Positions 47,991-56,943 of a stretch of 64,000 nt of DNA are shown here, one piece after another (positions within the stretch are counted from its first letter, which is position 1; the number at the start of each line of letters is the position of its first letter). The notes under the pieces were generated by a model. It ran no database searches, had not been told where the DNA came from, and saw nothing but the letters and a program-made list of their open reading frames with translations. Both the position numbers and the translations under genes were made by a program. The stretch comes from Staphylococcus sp. 17KM0847 (GTDB lineage Bacteria; Bacillota; Bacilli; Staphylococcales; Staphylococcaceae), in contig NZ_CP040781.1 in NCBI RefSeq assembly GCF_013463155.1, forward strand, positions 248,001-312,000, given 5' to 3'.

Positions 47991-49190
47991 ATGTTTCGCG
48001 AGCTATTAACGATTAAAAATTATAAGTTATTTATTGTAAATATGATGTTAATTGGAATGGGGATAGCAGTAACGGTACCATTTTTTGTATTATTTGCAAC
48101 TAACCAATTGGGAATGACAACAAACGAGTTTGGTTTACTCTTAGCTCTAGCAGCAATGAGTCAATTTACAATGAATGCTATCGTGGCACGATTTTCAGAT
48201 ACCCATGCTATTAATCGTAAAATCATTATTATTATAGCGTTGTTAATGGGTGCCATTAGTTTTTCTCTTCCGTTTTTTGTAGATAATATTATTTTGTTTA
48301 TTATATTATACGCAGTGTTTCAAGGATTGTTTGCACCAGCTATGCCTCAATTATACGCATCAGCGAGAGAATCGATTAATCAATCTACATCAAGCAGTCG
48401 TGCCATCTTTGCAAACTCTGTACTCCGTTCCATGTTTTCTTTTGGCTTCTTATTTGGTCCGTTAGTAGGTAATATTTTAAATCAATCAATGGGATATAGT
48501 GGCTTATTTGGTGGTACAGTAGCTATTATTTTAACGACACTTATATTGCAAGTCTTCTTTTTTAAAGACGTCCAATCCACCCAACCTGTACGTGAGCATA
48601 CACCCACTGAACAAAATGCACCTTCTATGCTGACACATACATATTTAATTGTGCCATTTTTAGCGTTTATATTACTTCATGTTGGTCAATGGATGTATAC
48701 ATTGAATATGCCATTATTTGTCACTAATTATTTACATGAAGAAGAAAAGTATGTGGGACATCTTGCAAGTTTGTGTGCAGGCTTAGAAGTGCCATTTATG
48801 ATTATTTTAGGTATTGTTGCGAGTAAAGTTTCGACTCGGACGCTCTTAGCTATTGCTGCACTTTGTGGTGCTTTATTCTTTGCAAGTATTGGTATTTTTG
48901 AGAGTGTACACATCATGTTAATAGGTCAGGTCTTTTTAGCAGCATTTTTAGCAGTGTTATTAGGCATAGGGATTAGCTATTTTCAAGATATTCTACCACA
49001 ATTTCCAGGGTACGCCTCCACGCTGTTTGCGAATGCAATGGTAATCGGTCAGCTGTTAGGTAATTTACTCGGTGGAGCAATGAGCAACTGGGTGGGATTA
49101 GGTAACGTCTTTTATGTTTCAGCATTTTCACTGGTTTGTGGTTTTATTCTTATTTTATTTACTAAAAAAGATGTTGCTGTACGATCATGA
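47991..49190 (+). CDS. MFS sugar efflux transporter (SotB/SetA-like)
   Basis: A 399-aa major facilitator with twelve helices. The second half, HVGQWMYTLNMPLFVTNYL and GYASTLFANAMVIGQLLGNL, follows the SetA/SotB sugar-efflux family. The substrate is not proven and could be sugars or small glycosides. The ATG at 47991 follows AAAAAGGAG; the in-frame upstream start at 47946 is rejected. S. aureus has a similar LysR-transporter pair at this location. Confidence 0.8.
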   Translation: MFRELLTIKNYKLFIVNMMLIGMGIAVTVPFFVLFATNQLGMTTNEFGLLLALAAMSQFTMNAIVARFSDTHAINRKIIIIIALLMGAISFSLPFFVDNIILFIILYAVFQGLFAPAMPQLYASARESINQSTSSSRAIFANSVLRSMFSFGFLFGPLVGNILNQSMGYSGLFGGTVAIILTTLILQVFFFKDVQSTQPVREHTPTEQNAPSMLTHTYLIVPFLAFILLHVGQWMYTLNMPLFVTNYLHEEEKYVGHLASLCAGLEVPFMIILGIVASKVSTRTLLAIAALCGALFFASIGIFESVHIMLIGQVFLAAFLAVLLGIGISYFQDILPQFPGYASTLFANAMVIGQLLGNLLGGAMSNWVGLGNVFYVSAFSLVCGFILILFTKKDVAVRS

Positions 49191-49240
49191 CATTCAACAA
49201 AAAATGAATAATCCAGTTATATTGTAAGAGAGGTAACATT

Positions 49241-49735
49241 ATGGAAAATATATCTGTTGTTTTATGGATACTTGTTTTGATGACATTTATTATGGCATTC
49301 GTTGGACTTGTTAAGCCAGTTATTCCTGCTGTTTTGATGCTTTGGATTGGCTTTTTTATTTATTATTTTGGGATTGATAGAGCGTCATTGTCGTTATGGT
49401 TTTGGGGTGCCATGCTATTGTGGACGTTGTTTATTCTTATGGTAGATATATTTTTGAGTCGTTATTTTGTAACACGATTTGGAGGTTCTAAACAGGCAGA
49501 GTATGCGGCATGGATAGGGGTTATTGTGGGTACATTTATTTTGCCACCGTTTGGTATTATGATTGTTCCGTTTGTTGCTGTTTTAGTCATCGAATACATA
49601 CAAAAGCGTCACTTGTATAGTGCGATTAAAGTGAGTGTGGGTGCAGTAGTTGCATTCTTCTCAAGTACACTAGTACAAGCGTTGGTTATGCTTATGATGG
49701 TCACGTGGTTTTTTATTGATGCGTTATGGTTGTAA
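49241..49735 (+). CDS. DUF456 family membrane protein
   Basis: A 164-aa protein with five to six hydrophobic helices and glycine-rich turns (VGLVKPVIPAV, GVIVGTFILPPFGIMIVPFV) typical of DUF456. The function is unknown. The ATG follows GAGAGGTAAC. A small hairpin (AAAGATG / CATCTTA) lies just downstream. It converges with the DUF1129 gene. Confidence 0.78.
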   Translation: MENISVVLWILVLMTFIMAFVGLVKPVIPAVLMLWIGFFIYYFGIDRASLSLWFWGAMLLWTLFILMVDIFLSRYFVTRFGGSKQAEYAAWIGVIVGTFILPPFGIMIVPFVAVLVIEYIQKRHLYSAIKVSVGAVVAFFSSTLVQALVMLMMVTWFFIDALWL

Positions 49736-49789
49736 AAACATAAAGATGTTAAGCATCTTAAAAACGTAATTAAGACATATAGAGTTACA

Positions 49790-50473
49790 TCAACGCCATG
49801 AGGCACGATTATCTTGTTGTTGCTTTGTATTCATATAGAGTCCTACGGGTAGAATAAATAGAGATGCAATAATGAATGTCCAGTTGTCAATATGAAAATA
49901 AGGGCCAAACTCTAAAAAACGTTGTGGAAAGAAAAAGATATTAAACATAATCATAATAAGACCTATCAAAATGAAATAACCACCCAGCCATGCCCAGCGA
50001 GAATAGCTAAATGCTTGGAGTTGCACCATTTTAAAACAAGCCCATACAAATAAGAAGATAACAAATAGACCACTTAAAAAGGTGAGTGGAAATGTATAAA
50101 TAAAAATACGTGTATCATTAATAAAGAAACCTAAAAATCCTTTGAGAAAGCAGAAAAGCCCTAATAAAAAGATGATATGCTGATAAATATATCGAAAAAT
50201 ATTAATAAATGTATGATTGGGCAGTGTTTTAATTGTTTGAATCGCATGCTTTTTAGGATCATGATTAAAGAAATCCATAGCATGAGTTCCTTTGTTTTCT
50301 GCTTTGAGTAGGTGTGTTAAAATGCGTTGTAATACTTTTTCAGAGTCGTACGCATTAACACGCATATCTGCACGTACATATGTCATATAACTTTCAAAAA
50401 TTTGACGATCTGTATTATTGAGACGTAAAGACTTTACGTTGTTTTCTTTCATCAATTCATTGGTAGTTTTCAT
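49790..50473 (-). CDS. DUF1129 family membrane protein
   Basis: A 227-aa protein. A soluble N-terminal helical part (about residues 1-80, KTTNELMKENNVKSLRLNN) is followed by four to five membrane helices. This layout is that of DUF1129 proteins of Firmicutes, whose function is unknown. The ATG at 50473 lies after AAAGGTG on the minus strand; a GTG/ATG twelve bases upstream is possible but less well spaced. Confidence 0.7.
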   Translation of the reverse strand: MKTTNELMKENNVKSLRLNNTDRQIFESYMTYVRADMRVNAYDSEKVLQRILTHLLKAENKGTHAMDFFNHDPKKHAIQTIKTLPNHTFINIFRYIYQHIIFLLGLFCFLKGFLGFFINDTRIFIYTFPLTFLSGLFVIFLFVWACFKMVQLQAFSYSRWAWLGGYFILIGLIMIMFNIFFFPQRFLEFGPYFHIDNWTFIIASLFILPVGLYMNTKQQQDNRASWR

Positions 50474-50669
50474 AAAGCAATACACCTTTGTTCAATGTGA
50501 TTTGTTAAGATGACCTTATTATACGACTTTAAGTATAGAAATCAATCATTATTATCAAGTGAGTTGGAATGAGTGAGATTCAGGTGTGCTGATTTCTATT
50601 TATGTTTATGCGTCATATTGAAAGACATGATAGAATAAAGATAAGCAATTCTTGCATTGGAGAGAGATT

Positions 50670-50996
50670 ATGAAGAAACAAGTTGCAATATTAATGATAG
50701 GTGCATTGATGTTAACAGGGTGTGGCAAAAGTGAAAAAGCTAAGCTACAAGATGAGATTCAGTCACTTGAAAAAGAACAGAAAACATTGAAACAAGAAAA
50801 TAAAAAGTTAAAAGAACAAGGCGATAAACTGGATGATCAAATTAGAGAAATGGAAGATAAGATTGAACATGATGTCAATCGCAATGAAGAAGAAAAAAGA
50901 AGTACTAAGGAAGATGAAGCATCGTCTACCTCAGCACAAGATGAAACTTCAGAAAATCAGCAGCAAAACGATGCGCACGATAAAGAAGAACAATAA
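50670..50996 (+). CDS. Small lipoprotein with coiled-coil domain
   Basis: A 108-aa exported lipoprotein. The signal peptide ends in lipobox LTGC (Cys19). Residues about 24-75 are a Lys/Glu-rich coiled coil (KAKLQDEIQSLEKEQKTL...), and the tail is acidic and disordered (SSTSAQDETSENQQQND). The function is unknown; the staphylococcal homologue in this position is also uncharacterised. The ATG follows TTGGAGAGAGA. Confidence 0.78.
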   Translation: MKKQVAILMIGALMLTGCGKSEKAKLQDEIQSLEKEQKTLKQENKKLKEQGDKLDDQIREMEDKIEHDVNRNEEEKRSTKEDEASSTSAQDETSENQQQNDAHDKEEQ

Positions 50997-51082
50997 ATTT
51001 CAAATTGAGCTGTTTGAAAATAATGATGTAAGGGTATGTTGAAAAACAATAGAAATGAACGAATAGAAAAGAGGAATCGTCT

Positions 51083-51382
51083 ATGTATGAAAAAGAATTT
51101 GCACTTTTAGAAGGACGTGACATGTCACTTGTTGAACTCGGAAGAGAGCTTGAAAATATCACAGGTTATGACATGATTGATTCAACTGGAGAACTTGAAA
51201 GATCAATTGCGCTAAAGCCGAACTTTCAACATGATTGGGAAACATATACAGCGACTTATCGTTTAAAGCATCGACATGATTATATAGACGCAGTGTTTAA
51301 TATCATTAAAGATTATAATGAAGAACGTATAAAAGAAGTCCCAGTAAAAATTCAGCTTATCAGTTATATATCAAAAGCATAA
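51083..51382 (+). CDS. Conserved small soluble protein, unknown function
   Basis: A 99-aa acidic cytoplasmic-type protein with no recognisable domain. It has the look of a mixed alpha/beta fold, ending in VPVKIQLISYISKA. The ATG follows AAAAGAGGAATC with good spacing. It lies between the lipoprotein gene and the GNAT gene and has its own downstream hairpin (51384-51434, GGGACTAG / CTTTAGTCC with T-run). I recognise it only as a staphylococcal hypothetical. Confidence 0.68.
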   Translation: MYEKEFALLEGRDMSLVELGRELENITGYDMIDSTGELERSIALKPNFQHDWETYTATYRLKHRHDYIDAVFNIIKDYNEERIKEVPVKIQLISYISKA

Positions 51383-51522
51383 AAATTGAAACGTCGGGAC
51401 TAGGGCATTTTTGTCTTTAGTCCTCAATTTTTTTTGAATGATTCATTACAAGCGGAGTCGTATTTTATAAATGATGCCCGCTCAGTTATAAAGTGGGGCT
51501 TCAATAGAAAGGGAGTTGTGTT

Positions 51523-52068
51523 ATGACGATATATATGGAAACAGAGCGGTTATATTTACGTGGATGGAAACGTGAAGACTTATCGTCATTACAGCAATTG
51601 AATGCCAATCGCCAAGTGTGTCAATTTTTTCCAAGTATATTAAGTTATCAAAGAACAGCAAAACATTTCGAATCGATAAAAACATATTTGGATCTACATC
51701 ATATTGGTATGTTTGCAGTCGAATTAAAAGCAACAAAAGAATGGATAGGGATGATTGGGTTGAATTATTTGCCAGAAACGAGTACATATCCATTTAGAAA
51801 TTTACCATTTTATGAGATTGGATGGCGTTTATTACCAGATGTATGGAATAACGGTATTGCGACAGAAGGAGCGGCTGCAGTTATAGATTATGCACAGCAA
51901 AAAAATATTAAAGAAGTTTTTGCGATTGCTTCTGAAAAGAACATCTCCTCTATACGTGTTATGGAAAAGTTAGGGATGCAACGCTATGATCAGTTCGAGA
52001 ATAGGCAATTGGGGTTGCACCATCCGTTAAAAAAACAAGTACGATATCATCTGAATTTGGAAGATTAA
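51523..52068 (+). CDS. GNAT family N-acetyltransferase (RimJ/RimL type)
   Basis: A 181-aa acetyltransferase. It opens with METERLYLRGWKREDL, typical of the RimJ/RimL branch. The acetyl-CoA-binding region is LLPDVWNNGIATEGAAAVIDYA and the late motif is NISSIRVMEKLGM. The acceptor is unknown. The ATG at 51523 lies after AAAGGGAG. It is a single gene convergent with the LOG gene. Confidence 0.85.
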   Translation: MTIYMETERLYLRGWKREDLSSLQQLNANRQVCQFFPSILSYQRTAKHFESIKTYLDLHHIGMFAVELKATKEWIGMIGLNYLPETSTYPFRNLPFYEIGWRLLPDVWNNGIATEGAAAVIDYAQQKNIKEVFAIASEKNISSIRVMEKLGMQRYDQFENRQLGLHHPLKKQVRYHLNLED

Positions 52069-52083
52069 TGAAGCATAACGATA

Positions 52084-52149
52084 TGATATACAATAGCTGG
52101 TCAGAAAATGGATGTTTAGCACACCACTCTGACCAGCTATTGTTGTATA
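52084..52149. terminator. Bidirectional terminator between GNAT and LOG genes
   Basis: ATATACAATAGCTGGTCAGA / TCTGACCAGCTATTGTTGTATAT with a 25-nt loop, between two convergent genes. Confidence 0.88.
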
Positions 52150-52154
52150 TATTA

Positions 52155-52724
52155 TTAATCATATGTACGTGTTGAAATAGGTTGAGCTGCTTTTAAGCCG
52201 TTTAGTAAGGCTTCAGGTGTATCATACAGTTGAGAGAGTTGTGCATACTTTGAATTGATAAATCCCTCATCTATTATGTGTTGAATCAAGTGTGCTAATG
52301 GTGCATAAAATTGATGTGTATTATAAATGGCGATTGGCTTCTGATGTAAACCAATTTGAGCCCAACAATAAACTTCAAAAAACTCTTCTAAAGAGCCTGC
52401 ACCACCCGGCGCAAGTACAAAGGCGTCAGCAAGATCAGCCATTTTTTGTTTACGCTCATGCATAGAGTCTACAAGGATAAGTTCAGAAACTTTTTGACTT
52501 GTAATCTCACGTTGATCTAATAGTTTGGGCATCACACCAATAGCCTTACCCCCGTGATCAAGTACGCCATCTTGTATAGCCCCCATAATACCGATAGAAC
52601 CTGCACCAAAAACAAGTTCGATATTTTGTTCGGCAAAGTAACGCCCTAGTGCATATGCAGCTTCTACATATTCAGGACGATGCCCTTTGCTTGCACCACA
52701 ATAAACAGCAATTCGTTTAATCAT
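52155..52724 (-). CDS. LOG family nucleotide 5'-monophosphate phosphoribohydrolase
   Basis: A 189-aa Rossmann-fold protein of the LOG (lysine decarboxylase-like) family. It shows YCGASKG at the N-terminus and the PGGAGSLEEFFEVYCW active-site motif (usual form PGGxGTxxE; Ser replaces Thr). Family members release adenine from AMP or cytokinin nucleotides. The ATG at 52724 follows GGGAGGTGATT; the form three codons longer is less well placed. It may be co-transcribed with the UPF0178 gene upstream, 70 bp away. Confidence 0.85.
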   Translation of the reverse strand: MIKRIAVYCGASKGHRPEYVEAAYALGRYFAEQNIELVFGAGSIGIMGAIQDGVLDHGGKAIGVMPKLLDQREITSQKVSELILVDSMHERKQKMADLADAFVLAPGGAGSLEEFFEVYCWAQIGLHQKPIAIYNTHQFYAPLAHLIQHIIDEGFINSKYAQLSQLYDTPEALLNGLKAAQPISTRTYD

Positions 52725-52794
52725 TGTAATCACCTCCCTGCATTTAAGTATACGTGTTATAGCTGACTTATGACAGGGAGAATTGCATTGGGCT

Positions 52795-53250
52795 TTATGA
52801 ATGGCTCAATATTTGAATCAGTTTAACGCAGAATCTTTGACGTGTTTCATCAGTAAATGGCTTAGGCCCTTTGAGATGTCGCTTTGTTTTACGGCGTGTT
52901 TGCTGACTGTAAAATCGTTGTAAGAGTAGCGTGTCGATATTATCGTGTGTATATAAGAAACCGTTATGATGAAAAACGGTATGTGCTTGATTTAATACAA
53001 GACTGGCTAAACCATAGTCTTGTGTAACAACAAGATCTGTTGTAGTTGCATATTGTAAAAGTGAAAAGTCTACTGCATCACGCCCGCCATCTATATATTG
53101 TAGTGTGACATAAGAGGGATAATCTTGATATGAAAAATGATCATAACTGCGAAATATAAAGACAGAGATGTCATACCCTGCTGCAATACGAATGATATCA
53201 TCAATTACAGGGCATGCATCTCCATCTATAAGTATACGTTTAATCGTCAT
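52795..53250 (-). CDS. UPF0178 (YaiI/YqxD, DUF188) family protein
   Basis: A 151-aa protein with the family opening ILIDGDACPV (Asp-rich, PIN-like metal site), the central DGGRDAVDFSLL, and VVTQDYGLASLVL. A nuclease-like role is only suggested by the fold. The start at 53250 is 10 bp downstream of the stop of the repeat protein gene, so the two are transcribed together. Confidence 0.88.
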   Translation of the reverse strand: MTIKRILIDGDACPVIDDIIRIAAGYDISVFIFRSYDHFSYQDYPSYVTLQYIDGGRDAVDFSLLQYATTTDLVVTQDYGLASLVLNQAHTVFHHNGFLYTHDNIDTLLLQRFYSQQTRRKTKRHLKGPKPFTDETRQRFCVKLIQILSHS

Positions 53251-53260
53251 AAGATAAAAC

Positions 53261-54049
53261 CTATTGCTTTGTTTGACTTGTTGATGCTTTTTGAAGTTGG
53301 GACAATTTTTTAATGTGTTGACGTTCAGCTCGTGTTGATTTTAAGTGATTATGACCTGATGTAGCTTCTGATTTACTAGCATGTTTTTGTGCTTTTGCCA
53401 TTTGCTGTTTCATCGCTTTTTGACGTTGGTTACGTATTTTTTCTTCGACTTTATGACGTTTATCAATAGCTTTTTGAAGTTTTTTATCCATTTTGTTTAG
53501 GCTTTTTTTATTTTGTTTTGCGAGCTTATCGCCATATGCTTCAACTTTTGAATCCACTTGACTAGGCACGAATCCCACTTGTTTTGCATGCTTTTGCATT
53601 TTGGTCATATTCTTTTTCATTTGTTTTTGACGATAGGATTGTGCTTTTTCTTCGACTTTATGGCGTTTATCGATAGCCTTTTGAAGTTTTTTGTCTAATT
53701 TTTGAATGTCTTTTCGATTTTCTTTGGCTAAAGCGTCTCCTCGAGCATGTACATTTTCGGGGCGCATCTCACGCTGTATTTTTGCTGCTTGTTTCATTGC
53801 TTTTTGATGTGCATGACGACGTTTTTTAGTCTGAAGGTGTGATTTTATTTTGTTTTCACTATTAACAATATGATTTTTTACGGATATAGCAGTGCGACCA
53901 GTTTTAAGTGCAGCTGTTTTAGTTGTTGAGACTGTTAAATTGGTAAGCTTTTGAACTTCTGGATGTTTTTTAAACTTTTTGCGCTCTAAAATAAGTGGTA
54001 CTAAAAAAACAGGTATTACAGTAACAAGAGTTTTAAATGTTTTATTCAT
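53261..54049 (-). CDS. Basic helical protein with two 53-residue internal repeats
   Basis: A 262-aa, very Lys-rich protein. A hydrophobic N-terminal stretch (about residues 6-20) may anchor it. Two near-identical repeats at residues 104-156 and 173-225 (GD.LAK.N...KLDKKLQKAIDKRHKVEEK...) are offset by 69 residues; the 207-nt period is also visible in the DNA. It is predicted coiled coil or long helices, with a disordered tail. No family function is recognised; nucleic-acid or wall-polymer binding is possible from the charge. The ATG is at 54049. Confidence 0.72.
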   Translation of the reverse strand: MNKTFKTLVTVIPVFLVPLILERKKFKKHPEVQKLTNLTVSTTKTAALKTGRTAISVKNHIVNSENKIKSHLQTKKRRHAHQKAMKQAAKIQREMRPENVHARGDALAKENRKDIQKLDKKLQKAIDKRHKVEEKAQSYRQKQMKKNMTKMQKHAKQVGFVPSQVDSKVEAYGDKLAKQNKKSLNKMDKKLQKAIDKRHKVEEKIRNQRQKAMKQQMAKAQKHASKSEATSGHNHLKSTRAERQHIKKLSQLQKASTSQTKQ

Positions 54050-54120
54050 AGACGTTTGCCTCCAATTTTATTATTCTTCAAATTATACCCACTTAATCTA
54101 TATTTAAACGTATATAAATT

Positions 54121-54181
54121 AAGAGAATGTGATAGAACGATCAAGTATTGACAAAGTATTTAACCTATCCCATTCTCTTAA
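54121..54181. terminator. Hairpin between uppP and the repeat-protein gene
   Basis: TAAGAGAATGTGATAG / CTATCCCATTCTCTTA with a loop of about 30 nt. On the minus strand it follows the uppP stop and is the likely uppP terminator. Confidence 0.75.
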
Positions 54182-54236
54182 CTTTATAATAGATGTTTTT
54201 GTGTTTACAGAAGTCTAAGATGTTGTTTTTGTATTG

Positions 54237-55088
54237 TTATAAAATGATGTAATATACAACAGCTATCACAACTACGAGTACAATACGATAAATTGCAAAA
54301 GGTAAAAGTTTAACATTTTGAATAAGTCGCAAAAAGAGCTTGATGGAAATAAATCCAACGATAAATGCAGCTAAAAATCCGACGATATAGAATGGAATGT
54401 GTGCCAATTCTATATAGTTGTAATGCTTCACAATCGAGAGACCGCTTGCTGCTAACATAACGGGAACTGCCATAATAAATGTGAAATCTGATGCTGATTT
54501 ATGGTCGAGTTTCATCAAAACACCTGTTGAGATGGTAGAGCCTGAGCGTGAGAAACCCGGCCACATTGCAACAGCTTGTGACAGTCCAATCACAAAAGCT
54601 TGAAAATAAGAAATTTCATCTACATTTACAGGATTTCGGACATTTCGACTATATTTATCAGCTATTATCATATAAACTGCACCTAAAAAGAGTCCGATAA
54701 GTACAGTAGGTAGGCTAAATAAGTATTTTTCAATTAAATCATCAAACAACAAACCGAGAACACCCGCAGGAATCATACCAACTAAAATATGAGTGAGTTT
54801 GAGACGACGCGGTTTTGAACGACGACCGTCTTGGTGTTGTGGTGCGTATGTACCAATATGAAACATTTCGAAATACTTATGACGAAAAATCCATGCTGCA
54901 GCAAACACAGAACCAAGTTGGATGACAACCTTGAACGTGAAAGCAGATTTTGAGCCTAAAAACTCTGTGGATTTTAGCCACATATCATCTACTAAAATCA
55001 TATGTCCTGTTGAAGAAACAGGCGCAAATTCTGTGAGACCTTCGACAATACCTAAAATAAGTGCTTTTATAAGTTCAAAAAATAGCAT
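54237..55088 (-). CDS. uppP: Undecaprenyl-diphosphate phosphatase UppP (BacA)
   Basis: A 283-aa membrane enzyme that recycles undecaprenyl pyrophosphate, the carrier for peptidoglycan and teichoic acids; overexpression gives bacitracin resistance. The catalytic motifs are present: GIVEGLTEFAPVSSTGHMIL near the N-terminus and PGFSRSGSTISTG in the middle, with eight or so helices. The ATG at 55088 follows GAAGAGG. It is close to mgrA but separated from it by a terminator. Confidence 0.95.
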   Translation of the reverse strand: MLFFELIKALILGIVEGLTEFAPVSSTGHMILVDDMWLKSTEFLGSKSAFTFKVVIQLGSVFAAAWIFRHKYFEMFHIGTYAPQHQDGRRSKPRRLKLTHILVGMIPAGVLGLLFDDLIEKYLFSLPTVLIGLFLGAVYMIIADKYSRNVRNPVNVDEISYFQAFVIGLSQAVAMWPGFSRSGSTISTGVLMKLDHKSASDFTFIMAVPVMLAASGLSIVKHYNYIELAHIPFYIVGFLAAFIVGFISIKLFLRLIQNVKLLPFAIYRIVLVVVIAVVYYIIL

Positions 55089-55196
55089 AAAAAATCCTCT
55101 TCATTCTATTTAGTATAAGTACTAATATAACATAGCACAGCAGGGCTTTGCCTGTCTGTTGCTTTCTTTAAATTTCAGACCAAAGTATGAAAAAAC

Positions 55197-55241
55197 ATGC
55201 ATACCTCAATCAATGTCTAGTGACTTTAGGTATGCATGTAT
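55197..55241 (-). terminator. Terminator of mgrA
   Basis: CATGCATACCTCAA / TTTAGGTATGCATG with a 17-nt loop. It lies just after the mgrA stop on the minus strand, and a T-run (AAAAAA on plus) follows in the right direction. Confidence 0.8.
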
Positions 55242-55274
55242 CACATATATAACAGTAGTGTATGTTAATGGTTG

Positions 55275-55715
55275 TTAATGTTTGTCTTCTGTAAATGCAT
55301 CAATGACTTTTTCAAGTATATGATTTAAATTTTCGAGTTCGTCAAGTGATAGTGAAGATGCTTCTGCTACAATAACTGCCGCATCGCAGAGCTTGGACTC
55401 CATAGCTTTACTTTTATCCGTTAAATAAACGAATACTTCGCGTTGATCTATCTCTGAACGTTCACGTCGAATCAAGTCAATATGCTCCATGCGCTTAAGT
55501 AGTGGAGAAACGGTACCTGTATCTAATGCCAAGTCTGTAACAATCTTTTTAACATTAACAGGTGATTGTTTCCAAAGAATATTTAACACTAAAAATTGTG
55601 GATATGTGATATTGTATTCTTTAAAGATTTTGTTAGAATAATAGCGGTTCACTTGTCTTTGTGCATTGTATAAATTAAAGCATACGCGTCCTTTTAGGTT
55701 AAGGTGATCAGACAT
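55275..55715 (-). CDS. mgrA: MarR-family global regulator MgrA
   Basis: A 146-aa MarR/SarA-family regulator that in S. aureus controls autolysis, capsule, efflux pumps (norA, abcA) and virulence. The redox-sensing cysteine is kept at position 12 (GRVCFNLYN). The winged helix has [24 protein letters not shown] and the wing [16 protein letters not shown]. The ATG at 55715 (MSDHLNLKG) follows GGAGGAGAAG; the longer frame is rejected. One extra Cys lies near residue 110. Two presumed targets, norA and abcA, are in this window. Confidence 0.94.
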   Translation of the reverse strand: MSDHLNLKGRVCFNLYNAQRQVNRYYSNKIFKEYNITYPQFLVLNILWKQSPVNVKKIVTDLALDTGTVSPLLKRMEHIDLIRRERSEIDQREVFVYLTDKSKAMESKLCDAAVIVAEASSLSLDELENLNHILEKVIDAFTEDKH

Positions 55716-55943
55716 TATTACTTCTCCTCCAGACATTCTATCCGTTTTTTCTTTTTCTCTTTCAGATGGAACCCGCCCTATAATTTAAGTTGATTTTAGC
55801 CGTTCTTACTTAAATATATGCTATTCTAAAGTGTAGCATGCAGCAATTCTAGAAGATAAAACATACTTTATCAAGTCAAACACCATATTAGCATGTATAT
55901 ATTATAACAGATTTATAAAATTTTTATACAGAGAGTGATAGAG

Positions 55944-56870
55944 ATGCAACATAAAAAGATAGAAATTACCATTGTAAATGGTTTTTTAGGTAGTGGGAAG
56001 ACAACTTTTTTGAATTATTATATTAAAAAAGTGTTAGAGCAACATGAACATGTCGCACTTATTGTTAATGAATTCGGTGATTTTGATGTAGATGGACATA
56101 TTTTAGATGGCGTTGAAACGTCTATTTCGATGTTGCAAGGGTGTGTATGCTGTGACTTACAAGAGGATTTAGTAGCCCAACTTCAACAACTATATCAACA
56201 AGGTATGACTCAAGTTATCATTGAAGCTACGGGCATTGCCAATCCTGTTGACATCCTTTTAGCTTGCCAAGATCCTTTGATTGTACAATTGTTCGAAGTT
56301 CCAAAAATTATTACGATTGTTGATAGTCAGAGATTCTTAACAAGAGGTACATTGACGGTGCAAACGCAAAATTTAATGCATACACAAATAGCGATGAGTC
56401 AACAAGTGATTTTGAATAAAATAGATTTAGTAGAAAATAATGAAATACAAACACAACTGATAGAAGATGTTCGTCAGTTGGCACCTCAAAGTTTTGTTGC
56501 TACTGCTATTCATGGACGGATAAAAGAAGTTATAACGCAAGGGAAAGATGGAGCGTGTCAACAACAAAATAGGGATATCCAAAAAGGACATGCACATTAT
56601 GATACAGTAACATATCATTTTACACATCCTATTTCACGCGCAATGTTCATTGATTTTATTTTGAATATTCCTGATTCTGTGCTAAGAATGAAAGGATATA
56701 TTCAATTGAGAGAGACCCCAAATGAAACCTATTTATTTCAATATGCGGGTGAACTGCCATCGTTTGAAAGTTTAGGAAACGTCAACATTCCTACATCGTT
56801 AGTGATGATAGGGGAGCATCTTGATAAACCAAGACTTCGAAATAAGTTAGACGTGTTACAATTCAGTTAA
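55944..56870 (+). CDS. CobW/G3E family GTPase, metal-homeostasis type
   Basis: A 308-aa G3E P-loop GTPase. Walker A is GFLGSGKT (residues 13-20), the metal-binding motif GCVCC is at 66-70, and the G4-like NKID is at 158-161. A CobW C-terminal domain follows. Such proteins act as zinc or other metal chaperones. The ATG at 55944 fits GAGAGTGA better than the GTG at 55935. I see no Zur box upstream. The next gene, an aldo/keto reductase, starts 73 bp after. Confidence 0.85.
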   Translation: MQHKKIEITIVNGFLGSGKTTFLNYYIKKVLEQHEHVALIVNEFGDFDVDGHILDGVETSISMLQGCVCCDLQEDLVAQLQQLYQQGMTQVIIEATGIANPVDILLACQDPLIVQLFEVPKIITIVDSQRFLTRGTLTVQTQNLMHTQIAMSQQVILNKIDLVENNEIQTQLIEDVRQLAPQSFVATAIHGRIKEVITQGKDGACQQQNRDIQKGHAHYDTVTYHFTHPISRAMFIDFILNIPDSVLRMKGYIQLRETPNETYLFQYAGELPSFESLGNVNIPTSLVMIGEHLDKPRLRNKLDVLQFS

Positions 56871-56943
56871 ATACATTTTTTATTCATGCAATGTGAGATA
56901 ACTTTCGCTACAATCTAAGTAAAGATGCTTTGAGGTGAGACTA

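Noticed and set aside
53443-53700. Direct repeats that could be read as a CRISPR-like array
   Set aside because: There are only two copies with a 207-nt period. They are coding repeats of the Lys-rich protein, and no cas genes or regular spacers are present.
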